64,000 nt of DNA from Topomyia yanbarensis. Its lineage: Eukaryota; Arthropoda; Insecta; Diptera; Culicidae. The position numbers were made by a program, and so were the translations under genes. The DNA lies in NCBI RefSeq assembly GCF_030247195.1, contig NC_080671.1, positions 187,405,725 through 187,469,724 on the forward strand. The letters run 5' to 3'. Positions within the stretch are counted from its first letter, which is position 1. Every line of letters starts with the position of its first letter. This document shows, in pieces, positions 19,274 through 30,574 of this stretch. The notes under the pieces were generated by a model that had not been told where the DNA came from, did no database searches, and worked only from the letters and a program-made list of their open reading frames with translations.

Positions 19274-22049
19274 GGCTTCTTTCCTTTACTTTGTACATCT
19301 TTCTCGACTTTGAGTGGTATTGCAGAGTGAAGTGTGCTAAATTTATTTATGGACTTCTGTCATGCACTTTCCGGAAAGACTTGAAAGATGGGGGATCAAT
19401 GCACATATTTTTAGTAAGTTTCCTAGCCATTTCACAGTGTGTGGTATGTCCGGAATACTACTTTCTTAGGAGCCACATTGCCTTCTAAGATGGTGAAAAT
19501 TCGTCACAACAAAGAAAAAAAATCTTTGAAACGCTTGGGATCCACCCGGTGAAACTAAAAAAGAATCCCCATTTGCGTGAATAAGTCACCGTGACGAGAA
19601 AAAAGAGTTGCGGCGCCCGACCAGAAATGATTGATTTTGGTTGGAGTCTGTCTATATATATCCTCCGGTTGGGAATGGCAAAAAGTGGCAAAAGAAAGAT
19701 TTTTTTTTTTTTGCAAAATCTGTCCGTCACACCTGTCATGGCGGTTTTTTTCTAAGTTGATTTGTTTTGTGCGCTGGGTACGCGAAGTCGGTGGCGCCGA
19801 AACAGTTTGACCTGTTGTTCTTAAGAGCGAATCCCATTCCCCATTTGAGGAATGGGATAAGAAATATTTAAAATATTGTAACTTACGTAAGCTGGTGGCT
19901 ATTAAGTACATTAGATAGTTTAATCGTTTGAACCTGACATACCTGGAAAGGAGAAGAAAATAAATCATTAGTTCTCGTAAGATACTGTAAATTTGGCATA
20001 TTTTGGGGGAACGCGATTGCTACTGGTTACGGAATCGAATGACTGTTTCGTTAACGACTCAGGCAGGAAATTATTCATGTGCTTCGTATTGACACTGCAC
20101 TATCTCATCTACGAAACATTAACCATGCATGTTATAATGAATGCGCGGACGATTAAAATGCTACAACAGTCACAGTTTTACACAAAATAAACAAACCGGT
20201 TCACACGCTCTCAAAGAAGGTCGATCTCCTTTCAAGCATCTGACTTCAATTAAGTCCAATTAGCGTGCGCAGTATTTTCTGCATAGCTAATTAGGTGCCA
20301 TACATAGGAAGGAACGCGCGGAACACATTATTCTACCGGCTCACAGTAATGGAATTAGCACTAATTTATGACTCATGAACAGCCGCCGTTACTAGATATG
20401 TCCCCTTAATCCTGTCACGGAAAGAAAGTCTTGACCTTCGATCTGTATCTATTAATAGCGAGATCACCGAATCGTGTTCACGTCATTGCTAAAATCTTCA
20501 TTATAAGCACAAGGATTCTACAGACTATGCTTCATTAAACCCTTTCCCGAAACAGAACAAAAAATGTACAACGCAAATAACTTTCCAGCAAAAAAGCAGT
20601 TTTGAAGGGATTCCATAATGATGACGATGAGCGTCATTCGCACATTCTGTGCCGTTCCCCTTGAATTGTGTGCTTCTTCGAGGTCATCTATCAGAAAGAC
20701 TGCGCAGCTTGCGAAAAAAACAACACCCTTACTGAATCCCAAATGCTCCAGTTTTGTTTTGTTGGACTGAAACCTGATCGCTTCACTGTTGGTGGTGTTG
20801 TGTGCGTTGTTGGTTTTATTCCTTCGGTGAACATCGTCGAATGCCCTGAACCACCGATTCCGTCCGCCACTAACTACTGATTGGTTCCAGACCGTCATGT
20901 GTCAAATTAGGTCTGTTTCGGATAGAAATTCGCTGGCGTCTTTTGTTTTCGATCCAAGGCAGACCTGCGCTCCCCTTTCCAGCGCGGTATGGCGATGTGC
21001 AAAAGTGCCTGCGACGGTTTTAGTTACGAAATCCAGGCAATCAAGTTTGCGCCGTTGCGGTAAAAGGTTTCCTCCTTTCATCAAGAATACATCGCATTTC
21101 CTTTGGCTGAAACTGCTGCACGATCAGGCAACAAAAAATTGGACGAGATTGTTTTCATGGCCTTCCCTCGATTCCCCGTAATTTGGTTGTTGTTTATGTA
21201 TTCACATGTGAACCACCAGCATACCGTCTCTCTCACTCTTTCTTTCCGATGATTTTTTTCGGTGGGTGTACAGTGCACACGAGCAAAAAATAAAACAGGA
21301 TAAAAACACCTCAAAACTGTGCCGTTCTTTTTTTTTTACTTCGAAGTCATCCTTCCAAGACCTGAGAAGATGCCAAGAAGTGGCGCAGAATAAAAACATT
21401 GAAAACAAAAACCGGTTTTTAATTTTGTGATATTCGCGTGCATCTCTTGGACGGTTAGTTTATTTTTGCACACTCGGGCAGCTAAAGTTCCACTCAATCT
21501 CTGATATCATGCTCCTTCGAACGATCCGGTTCCATCTAGCTAGGCGGCTGTCTCTAGACCCAACCATTCCGAGCAAAGATCACCGCTCTCGTGTATTGAA
21601 TCGTAGCGCGTGACTCGCAACAATAGACCTTCATAACTGAATCAACTTCAAAAATTACTGAGCCAAGTTTGGTCGTGATATATCACGAACGTCGTCTCTG
21701 ACCACACCACAGTGTTCCACCAGCCGAAGAAGATTACAGGGAACCGCCCCTGCGGGATGGAACCGCGAGATTCTCTCGCCGCCGCCGCCGTTGCCGGAAT
21801 GTGATCGCGGAAAGTCGTGCAAAGAATATGGTAATTGCACACAACTGCAGCGCTGCAGAAAAGGTGAACTATTATGATGTTTCACCGTGCTAATCGTGTC
21901 TCTTAGAGATCCCGAATGTCTGAGATTCACGCTTCGGGGTTTTATAAAATGCAAGTTTCGCCCTTTTAAGCATAGAGCAAAATGAATGTCGGAGCCTAGG
22001 ACGTACCACTGCAGGCTTTGCTGCTCGGACGTGAGTGGAGAGCTGTGGA
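19274..22049. other. Low-repeat DNA, no gene recognised
   Basis: No element copies found. Several frames of 60-137 codons (for example 19555-19968 minus, 20518-20898 minus, 20897-21181 plus) have no motifs and overlap each other. A short palindrome (CCCATTCCCCATTTGAGGAATGG) sits near 19829-19852 and a (GCC)n run at 21779-21792. The region is a candidate for host unique sequence, either intron or intergenic. Confidence 0.4.
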
Positions 22050-22195
22050 CAAGAATTTTTTTTTATTTTGATTATAGAGGTTTTAACCCTAGGGACATTC
22101 GCCTCTTTTTTCGGGTTAGAAAAATATCTAATGGCGCACGGTTTGCACAATCGAACCCAGTAGAGCTGTGTGCAATCGATTTATCAAGTAGTTAG
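22050..22195 (-). mobile_element. tRNA-derived SINE S2, copy a
   Basis: Read on the minus strand: a box-B-like GGGTTCGATTGTG, then TTTTTCTAACCCG, GAGGCGAATGTCCCTAGGG, TTAAAACCTCTATAATC and an A-rich tail. The same order occurs at 26175-26325 (plus) and 61008-61165 (minus). A tRNA-like head, a common body and an A-rich 3' end fit a SINE. Feilai-type elements of Aedes have this build; identity was not checked. Confidence 0.75.
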
Positions 22196-22434
22196 ACTAC
22201 CAACACAACAAACCCAAAGTTGTTTCGGTTCGAATGCTAATTTAAACTTCTCTTTTACATCTAGTGTTACAACTTCATAAACGGTAAACCTGCAGAATAT
22301 TTATTTGCAATAAGGAACGTGATACCGGCAATACGTGAATTTTTTAATCATTTGAATTCCGGTTTCCTAGTAGAAATGAAATAAATATGTTCAAAATTAT
22401 AGCCATTTGCTTTAATTTGTGGTTTCAAAAATCA

Positions 22435-22530
22435 ACACTCTATATTATCGCGCAGGACTCGAGTGTTTGTAGGTTGACGGTTTTGATCATGTGGGCGTGT
22501 GTGTCAAGTGTATGTAACTGCATTCGAGAA
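22435..22530 (+). repeat. CGCG-rich family C, short fragment
   Basis: TATTATCGCGCAGGACTCGAG, GTTTGTAGGTTGACG and GTGTATGTAACTGCATTCGAG parallel the family's TATCATCACGAAGGGCTCGAG, GTTCGTATGTTAACG and TATGTAACTTCGCGTGT blocks. Confidence 0.5.
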
Positions 22531-22969
22531 CGTTACTAGTTAAAAATCGCTGTTTTAAGCTCTAAAAATTGTATTATATTATCGTCCATGAAACAAAAAT
22601 TTATGAATAAAAAAGTAATCGTTAAAGTACGAGAAAAATGAATTACGATCAATTGAAAAAAAAATTAAGAAAATTGGTTGGGTAGTTTTTCGGCATTCGT
22701 GATGACGGTAAAACCATTTTTAGTAAAACGACTTTTCGAGATAACCGAGGTTAAAATTTCAAATTACCACAGCACTTGGTAGACGAAGCTCGCTTGGAAG
22801 CGCTGTAACTTTCTATCTATATCTCGGATCTTCATAAAAATTTGGGAAAGCATTCTCAAGGAGTTGTACTTTCAGATAAAGTAATAAAAAATTAGATTTT
22901 ATGAAAAATGAAAAAGTAGTTAACCCCTTAATAAAAATATGCTTAGTTGCTACATTAGAAAATATTTTC

Positions 22970-23325
22970 TCACAAACTGAGTTTTATTGGATTCTGAGTT
23001 GATTATGACTTACATTGGTTTAGTTTTCGATAAAAATACACTGAAGAAAAAAAATTTAGTTTGGACTACGAAGTTTTTTTCAAATAACTTCAAATAACTT
23101 TTTTCCTTTAAAAGTTCCCAACTTGAATTTTTGGCGGTAGGTAGGGAACATAATTATCTATCTTCGAACAAAATTTCATCCATTTCAAATTTTTTTTGTA
23201 AATCCGACTTAAAATTTTTAAAATCGTTTTTTTTCAGTGTAGGAGTCAAATCTGAGAGGGTGCTGCCAACTCTGAATACGATTTGGCGCGGAATACGTCT
23301 AGAGTATCCGGACTTGGCGCCCTGA
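22970..23325. mobile_element. Foldback family F, single arm
   Basis: Matches one arm of the complete foldback at 27675-28541 and of 63325-63812. Shared segments: TTTAGTTTTCGATAAAAATAC, CTTGAATTTTTGGCGGTAGG, AGGGAACATAATTATCTATC, TTTTTCAGTGTAGGAGTC, and the terminal GAGGGTGCTGCCAACTCTGA through GGCGCGGAATACGTCTA. The facing arm is absent, so the copy is truncated. It lies between fragments of the CGCG-rich family. Confidence 0.75.
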
Positions 23326-23359
23326 GACGGCTACTGTATAAGTTCTATTGAATTTGAGA

Positions 23360-23835
23360 CCAAGATTGAAGGCATGGACCTAGTCTGCTAGGACCAAAGC
23401 TAGGCTTAGATCGATTTATGTTCGCTTGGGAACGAGCGTTGACATAATCTTACTTGAGACGGCGTTTATAAACTCGTTAGTGCTAACATATCGACTTGAC
23501 CGGATTTGTACTATCGTGAAAGACACGAGCGTTTCTATGTTAACGTGCTTGATTGCGTGGCAGTTTTATGTCGCTTGCTATCATGTTTATAATTTCGCGT
23601 ATTTGAATATAACCGTGTAACTGTTTGTATATTCGCGTGAGTTTTTGAATGCTCGCGCGAGTCTTCGTCTTGAGGTTTAATTTTGAGTGTACAGTTCAAA
23701 CGAGACTTATTGTCTAGTTTATATAAGTTAGAGTCAGAGCACCCGGATGAGTATGTTGTGTTACCACGTTGACTTAATCTTCAGGACGTTTATATAATTG
23801 AGATCTTGAGCGTAGGCGCTTGTATTATAATGTGA
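23360..23835 (+). repeat. CGCG-rich family C, diverged unit
   Basis: Contains TTGAAGGCATGGACCTAGTC, TGCTAGGACCAAAGCTAGGC, a block GAAAGACACGAGCGTTTCTA then TGTTAACGTGCTTG, and TTCGCGTGAGTTTTTGAATG. All have counterparts in the tandem units at 24.8-25.8 kb. It is more decayed than the 24-kb array. Confidence 0.65.
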
Positions 23836-24134
23836 TATGATGTGATATGAACCCATCGTCAATTCAAGGTTTTCCAATGGATGCGGGCTGACTTACAGTA
23901 GCTCTAAAATAATTTATCGTGCAACTTTTGCATTGTTGCTGCTACTGAAGAAAAGTCAAAGAGGGTTGGGTAAGCCCGCAATCAGAGACACTTACACGCA
24001 CCCCGCGGAAAAAGGAATCCCTTCCAACAACAATATTCCAGCGAAAAGGTAAAAAATTTCGCTATACCTGCTGTGACTACAAACAATGTAATGGAAATAA
24101 TGAATGATACAAGTATATAAATATGATGATTGTA

Positions 24135-24240
24135 ATGAATGCAAAGTTTGTATTATCGCGACAAACTCGAGCGCTTGCATGTTATTGTGCAGGTTATTTT
24201 AATCGCTTGGGCATTTGTATTTTATTTCATATTCCCGTGT
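24135..24240 (+). repeat. CGCG-rich family C, short fragment
   Basis: TTGTATTATCGCGACAAACTC then GAGCGCTTGCATGTTATTGTG resembles the TATCATCACGAAGGGCTCGAG / CATTTGTACATTAACGTG blocks of the family. Confidence 0.45.
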
Positions 24241-24330
24241 TCTTTTGAGTGTCACCTAGATGACAAACAAAACAAGAAACAGCACATTAGTTTGACATTT
24301 GACTACAATATGTTGGATTTTTTTTCTCAT

Positions 24331-25880
24331 GAGTTCTCCTACTGGAGCTGTACAGCTAGATTCTCGGAAATACTCTCCGTCAGAATCATACACTACAATT
24401 GCAGACGAGACAGGCAACGTCGCCCGCTAAAACACTGTAGCAGCGGGCCGTGATTCTGAACGTGATAATCATTGTATGGTTCAGACATTTGCGGACGTAG
24501 GAACCTCACGATCGCGTGTATCATCACGAAGGGCTCGAGCATTTGTACATTAACGTGTTCAATCGCGTGTGCGTTTGTATGTCGGGTGTACTACAGTTTA
24601 TGTAACTTCGCGTGTATAACTTCTATTTTATAACCGTGTGCCTTTCGCATATTCGCATGTGTTCTAGGATAGCCTCGCGCGGACCGCGAATCTGATTCTT
24701 AATTTTGGTGTACGGCTCAAATGATAGAAGAAAATGAGGTCTTCCATATCACTAGAGTTCCCGGTCATGTCGCTATGGAATATGTTGTTGGCTTTATTTT
24801 TTAATTGGTCCTACTGAATGTATGGACCCAAGTTGCTAGGACAGAGGGTAATGGTTTCCGGACGTCACAGATTCAAGATCACGCGAATACGGACGTTTGT
24901 ACGTTCGCGTTTGAGGCAGCGTTTAAAACTTTGTAAGAGCTAAAACTTATAACGGGGTGTTATCAAGTTTGCACGATCGCGAACGTAGGTGTGCGTTGTT
25001 GATCGCGAAGGGCTTAAGCGTTCGTATGTTAACGTGTTTGTCGCGTGTGCTCGCGTGTATGTGACTTCGCGTGTACAAAACTGGATTTTGTAACCGTTGT
25101 GTTTTGTAATACGTGTGCGTTCTTGGATGGTCACGCGAACCGTCATTCTGGTATTTAGTTTTCGGTGTACAATTCACATTCTGACAGGTAATGAGTTATC
25201 TCATATCACTAGAGTTCCCGGTCATGTCGCCTTATATCCATAGCTTTCTGTTTTAATTGGTCCAATTGAAGGCATGGACCTCGTCTGCTGATACCAAGGA
25301 TAAACACATCCGGAAGTGACCGATTCATGATCGTGCGAGCGCAGGAGTTTTTAGGTTCACGATTGAGACCACATTTAAAAATTTATAAGCGCTGAAACGT
25401 TCATCTTATCACCGGGATATTATCATGTTTACGAGATCGCGGGTGTAGGTGCCGTGGATGGTCGCGAAAGTCTCAAGCATTTGTATGTTAACGTGCTTGT
25501 CACGTGTTTGTGATTTCGCTTGTATAATTTCGATTTTATAATCATGTAGTGTGTATTCTTAAATGACCGCGTTCGGACCGTCAATCTGATGTTTAATTTT
25601 TAGTTTATGGTACAGATGGTACAAGAGAGTCATTTCCCCATATCACTAGAGTTCCAGGTCATATCGCCATGGATCGTGTTGTCTAGTGAATATGAGCGAC
25701 ATTTTTTTTATTGGTTCAACTGAAGGTATTAGTCTAGACTGCTAGGACCGAGGCTAGACTTCCGGACGTGACCCTTTCATGATCGCGCAAAATGTGGGTT
25801 AATGCTTGAGACCGCGTTTGGAAGTTTATGGGTGCTACTTTTTTTTAACTACCGGGGTGTTTTCATGTTGGCGAAATCGC
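24331..25880 (+). repeat. CGCG-rich family C, tandem array of about 445-bp units
   Basis: The head at 24331 (GAGTTCTCCTACTGGAGCTG) matches the other loci. The marker ACTAGAGTTCC then recurs at 24751, 25208 and 25645, giving spacings of 457 and 437 bp. Each unit repeats, in order: a GATTCATGATCGCGCGA-like block, CGGGGTGTTATCA, GATCGCGGGCGTAGGTG, GTATGTTAACGTG, TTCGCGTGTATAA, a TTTTCGGTGTACG-like block, then the marker and ATTGGTCCAACTGAA. Units are 75-85% alike by eye. Frames inside are not conserved between units. The array stops near 25880 in mid-unit. Confidence 0.8.
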
Positions 25881-26174
25881 GGGCGTAAGTACAAAAGAAA
25901 CAGACCAATGAAGCAGACTAGAAAAACACATGTAACATGCAATCAAACTCGTCTAAATGCAACAAATGTTGTTCATTTACCTTTAACGACAACTGTATTC
26001 TGTTAGACTTTCATCATGCTATGCTGGCCGGGAAATAGAAGATTCACGTGCGTCGGTACTGTAGATTCATTGTACCTTAATTTATCCAATCCATCCTTCT
26101 CGAATGAATAGAATCGAATGCTCAAATTAAACACCGGAAGTATTAGCCAGTATTCTATCATATACGCCAGTTCT

Positions 26175-26325
26175 GCATCCATTCCCTGACCCAACTGTAC
26201 GCAGCGCACCTGAGTTAGAGTCCCGACCCCGCACATAGGGTTAGAAATTTTTCCTAAGAGATTTTTCTAACCCGAAGAGGTGAATGACCTTAAGGTTAAA
26301 ACCTCCATAATCGAAATAAAAAACT
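26175..26325 (+). mobile_element. tRNA-derived SINE S2, copy b
   Basis: CACCTGAGTTAGAGTCCCGAC (diverged box B region), then CCGCACATAGGGTTAGAAAT, TTTTCTAACCCGAAGAGGTG, AATGACCTTAAGGTTAAAAC, CTCCATAATCGAAATAAAAA. The A-rich tail ends near 26325. Confidence 0.75.
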
Positions 26326-27095
26326 AATAGGTTTCTACTTATGTATTTATTAAATTATGCACGATGACAAAGTCGACCGACAAATGGACCCCCCCGTATA
26401 CCGCCATCAAACTGTTGAACAATGTTTGCAAACACGGCACACAGCAGAAGTCAATCCACGCCGACCCGCCAGTCGGCCACGTCACCGACCGTGCACAGAC
26501 TAGTGGTTGAGCGTTAGTATACGCAGATGCAGAGTATGAAAAAACATAAAACATAAAAATTGCACATAAGCCCTCACGGTCTCCTCTATGCACCACTATC
26601 GAGGCGTAATGAAATAACCATCTACCGTACCGTTAAACCTCTCAATCTTGGGGAGGGGTTTTTGGGGTGGTCAAAATTTTAAACAAAAATATATTGCAAA
26701 GAATCAAAAATATATGGATGAAAAAGGAACCGTTCAAGTACATGAGAATATAAATATGAATAATAAAAAAAATATGAAAATCGGTTAAATAGTTTTGAGA
26801 TATCTCGTTCACTGCAACTGTGCTTTTCAAAAAAATCAATCCTTTCCGAAATCATCGCACTTAAAGTTCTGCGTTAACTTCATTCATGGATGAAATTAGC
26901 GCGCTGCGAAAGGTTGTAATTTGAAATCTAGTGCCTCGATCTGGAAGAACCTTCGCACAGATATTTTCGAAAATATGTACTTTCAGAATATGCAAATAAA
27001 AAATTGATATTTTGAGCCCCAATTTTTTATATAACACAATTTTATTAAGTATGGAATATTTTCTATGAGGAAAGGATCTTCCGGACATGCCGCAT
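26326..27095. other. Unassigned sequence
   Basis: No conserved element found. 26340-26600 is GC-richer and reads on the plus strand as HDDKVDRQMDPPVYRHQTVE, which has some coding character, but no family is recognised. Confidence 0.35.
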
Positions 27096-27330
27096 ACTCA
27101 GGTGATTCACATTTCAAATGCCAAAATATCCTGACTCCAACGGTAGAAGACAAAAGGTTAAACTCGTCGGGAAACTCTAAGCTTACTCATATGATCTTAT
27201 TCCACGCTTTTTAAAACTTTCTTCTTTCAACTCCTTGCTCTCCCTCGAGTGCTATAGCTCTTTATATTGAGAACTACTTCAATCTTCCAGTTCCTTGCTA
27301 ATTAAATACCGTTACAAAGGCAAAAGATCT
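27096..27330 (+). repeat. Dispersed repeat D5, copy a
   Basis: Shares with 58978-59215: CACATTTCAAATGCCAAAAT, CCTGACTCC.ACGGTAGAA, ACTCTAAGCTTACTCATATGA, CTTATTCCACGCTTT, CTCCTTGCTCTCCCTCGAGTG, and a closing AATACCGTTACAAAG. Same orientation in both places. No coding frame. Confidence 0.6.
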
Positions 27331-27674
27331 TTCATTCCAAACTTTTAAAATTTCCTGAAGGGATTGAAACGTATTTAAAAATAATTAAGAGCTTAATTGA
27401 ACACATTATTGTCAATTATAGAACCTTGCATTCGTTCAAGTCTACCTATGTTCCCTTAACTTCTTGGCAAAAAGAATCCATTTTTTAATAATTCTATCGT
27501 GGTTAAACTACGATAGCAACATGAAAATTTTCTTTACAAAAAATGCATATAACCTCCCGAAGACACCTGCACGATCCATTTCGACTATCCTTGTTGTAAA
27601 CCGCTGAAAATCGGAATTTGTGTAACTCCTAATCAATCTCTATTCCCTTAGGCTGAGATGAGATGATACAAGTA

Positions 27675-28541
27675 TAGACGAATTTCGCGCCAACTCGAAC
27701 AAATGTTGGCAGCACCCTCTCAGATTTTAATGAAACTATCTGTACATGAGAACTTTGTCACAAAAAGCCACTTTGCATACTTTGTTTTTCCAAAAATGAT
27801 CTAGACTATCTTTTGAAAAGGGCCAAACTTTTTTTACCAATTTTTTTTTTCAAATGGCTGTAGTATAAAAATGACAAATCCTACAAAAAAATGTTGCAGG
27901 AGTGATTTTCACAAAATTAATCAAATTCTTGAATAAAAATATTGAAAAAATTCTTCATCGACTCCTACACTGAAAAAAATCGATATTAAAAATATAAAGT
28001 CGATTTACAAAAAAAACCATTTTTGATTCGGATGAAATTTTGTTCCAAGATAGATAATTATATTCCCTTTCTACCGTCAAAATTTTAAGTTGGGACTTTC
28101 AAGGAAAAAAAGTTATTTGAAAAAAACTTTTCTTTGTCCGAACTGAATTGTTTTCTTCAGTGTATTTTCATCGAAAACTAAACCTACCATCCAAATCAAA
28201 AATGGTTTTTTATAAATCGACTTTAAATTTTTAAAATCAATTTTTTCCAGTGTAGAAATCAATAAAGAAGTTTTTCAATATTTTTATTAAATTTTTTTAT
28301 TAATTTTGTGTAAACCACTCTTGCAACAGTTTTTATAGGATTTATCATTTTCAGACTATCACCATTTGAAAATAATGGGTAATAAAGTTTGGCCCTTTTC
28401 AAAAGACAGTCTAGATCATTTTTGGAAAAACAAAGTATGCAAAGTGGCTTTTTGTGATAAATTCTTCAAGTGCAGAAAGTTTCATTAAAATCTGGGAGGG
28501 TGCTGCCAACTCTGAATACGATTTGGTGCGAAATTCGTCTA
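27675..28541. mobile_element. Foldback element F, complete copy
   Basis: Long inverted arms of roughly 350-400 bp each. The outer ends are TAGACGAATTTCGCGCCAA from 27675 and TTGGTGCGAAATTCGTCTA to 28541, with TA on each side. Moving inwards both arms carry the TTGGCAGCACCCTC segment, AAAAAGCCACTTTGCATACT, AAAAATGATCTAGACT, GGGCCAAACTTT and the TTCCAAGATAGATAATTATAT region. A short loop near 28150-28190 separates them. No coding capacity. Such DNA could fold into a very long hairpin. Confidence 0.85.
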
Positions 28542-29320
28542 TATAAAAACTACGTATTAGTAAGTTGAGATGAACACTATGTATTACCGATCTAATAAAC
28601 TGCCACTATATATAATTCAATGCGGTTCGACTTTGGTGTTCTAAACAACATATAATTGTGACACAAACAATGAACAAAACAAGTCAATTTTCCGGTTTTC
28701 AAGTACCCATTCAATCTGTTTAGCGTGGAAAGAAAATTATAAACTGGTAAGGTAACATGAATACCAAAGTCATACAAATGTTAACGATTTTTGTAAACAT
28801 ATAAATAAAGTCTTAGCACGACGCCGCGTATTTGTATTCATACAATATCAGATTTCTGTAAAATGCGGATGACTTGTCACTGAAATAATAACAGTTGCCA
28901 AATAAAACCAGTTTAATTATTAGCCCAATACATTTATGGCTAACATATGGAAGGATTATACAAAATTGCCAAAAACCGATTACCAAACCGCACAATTCGA
29001 ATATGTTTCCGAAACTTTGTGCTTATGGCGGCTCTCTTTGGGATGATTTGGAATCCATAAGGATGGTCACAACCCGTGGTCCGTGACGGGTCTTCGGCAC
29101 GTGTGGTGTTTTTCAAACTAGTCGCCTTCTGAACCTGAACCGTTTCGAGCTTCTGTGGCTTGTGGCTCGTTCCGCTTTCGTCGTGCGGCGAGGCGAGGAG
29201 GATGGGTAGGTGAGTCTGTGGTGGTTGGTGCTGGCATGGCAAACACACTAATGGAAAAAACCGCGAAACCACACTCTTCGCGCTGAGGTTTGCTACATTT
29301 CGTACGCGTAGCGCTAGCAT
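28542..29320. other. Unassigned sequence, becoming GC-richer toward 29.1 kb
   Basis: No element copies or conserved domains. Composition shifts at about 29090 to GC-richer sequence that continues into the island at 29.3-29.9 kb. Confidence 0.4.
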
Positions 29321-29324
29321 ACCG

Positions 29325-29420
29325 AGACAGAGTGAGAGAGAGAGAGATAGAAAGAGTTTTTTTTTCGTTCAAACAATTAGCGGCCACCACCATCGCACAA
29401 CAGTTAGCGCACCCGAGGTG
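29325..29420 (+). promoter_or_regulatory. Candidate promoter/first-exon end with splice donor
   Basis: A (GA)n tract at about 29331-29350, the type of site bound by GAGA-factor proteins in insects, is followed by ACAACAGTTAGCGCACCCGAG and then GTGAGTCAGG at 29416-29425. CCGAG|GTGAGT is a near-consensus splice donor. The surroundings are GC-richer and free of the window's repeats. Reading this as the end of a 5' non-coding exon is inference. Confidence 0.3.
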
Positions 29421-30570
29421 AGTCAGGTATGGTGAAATCCGCGCGTATTTATTTTCCGAACAAAACTAAATTTTCGAGCGTTTCGTAACTTTTGTCTGTT
29501 GATGTTTTCGAGTTGTGCGATTTCTGTTTGTAGGCGATGTTTTTAGTTTACTCGTTGATAGTGTTAGTCTCGCCTTGGTACACAACTTGCAAAGCCTAGC
29601 TGCCACCAGTACGCTATCGCCACGATTCACCAGACCGGTATCGGTGTCGGTTGAGTTGTTGTTGTTGTTGATGCTGTGTTTGCACCTTTCATTGGCAAGA
29701 TCGTCTGTGATCAGTGTGTTGGTGGTACAAGTGAGCGATAGAAAGAAAGGAGTACGAAGCGAAACTGGAGTAGGAGATCGCTCGAGTTCAACGACCGCTC
29801 CGCTTATGATGAAAAGTTTAATTATGCTAATGGAAGAGAGAAGGGTGTGTAGAGTGAGAAGAAAAAGTTTACGACTGCCAAAATGATACGACGAGCAGAA
29901 ATCAGAAGACGAGAAAAGGCAAAGAAAATAGGAAGAAAACACTTGAAATCATTTCACCCTGAGGGGATCGGGGGGCATCAGCTTAGCAATACAGGCCACT
30001 GAACTGGTTAATCTACGCAGCTCCCCATACCGCTTCCAGTTGCCACCCGATCAATCAACATTGAACCATTGAAGCGCTGTTGGTTTGATCCAGTTCGATG
30101 GCTGTCCCGCATCATTACAAGTGTGGTACATTTCGGTCACAACATCTAAGCTTGATAGAGATTTACACAAAGAGTTTAAAACTTCAGAATTTGCAATATC
30201 ACGAAGCATTTCGTAAATTTAATGATGATCAGACTAGAAGATCATTAGGGCGATCGAATCAACAGGAAACAGATTTAATTGGATGCCTTGGCACTCTTTT
30301 CGAGACCATATAACTCGAACCCTAATCAAAATTATGCTAAACGACCGGCGATGTGGATTTGGTTTCGATTAGATTGAGGACCGCATAACAAGTTCAATCC
30401 AAAACCACGGAGGTTTACGATTGCTTCAGACAGTCCAGCTTTAACGTCGTGTTTTATTCAATTACGTTAAAATAAACCCATTAAAAATTTTCCAGAATTT
30501 TGAGTTACAATACCGCAATTACTTTAAAAATCGTATTAAAAATCACGATATCGTCAGTGAAAGATCAATA
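29421..30570. other. GC-richer island then AT-rich sequence, no gene recognised
   Basis: 29480-29930 has overlapping frames on both strands (123 codons plus at 29515-29886, 158 codons minus at 29466-29942) of low-complexity composition (Ser/Thr/Leu-rich), with a (GTT)n run near 29655. The pyrimidine-rich TTTCTGTTTGTAG at about 29522-29534 looks like a splice acceptor. It could be host 5' untranslated sequence; no protein family is visible. Confidence 0.35.
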
Positions 30571-30574
30571 AATC

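Noticed and set aside
24940..25177. Frames rich in Arg/Thr inside the CGCG-rich array
   Set aside because: Not preserved between tandem units; a by-product of repeated CGCG words.
29466..29942. Overlapping 123- and 158-codon frames as candidate genes
   Set aside because: Low-complexity composition, no motif, and frames open on both strands at once in a GC-richer stretch.
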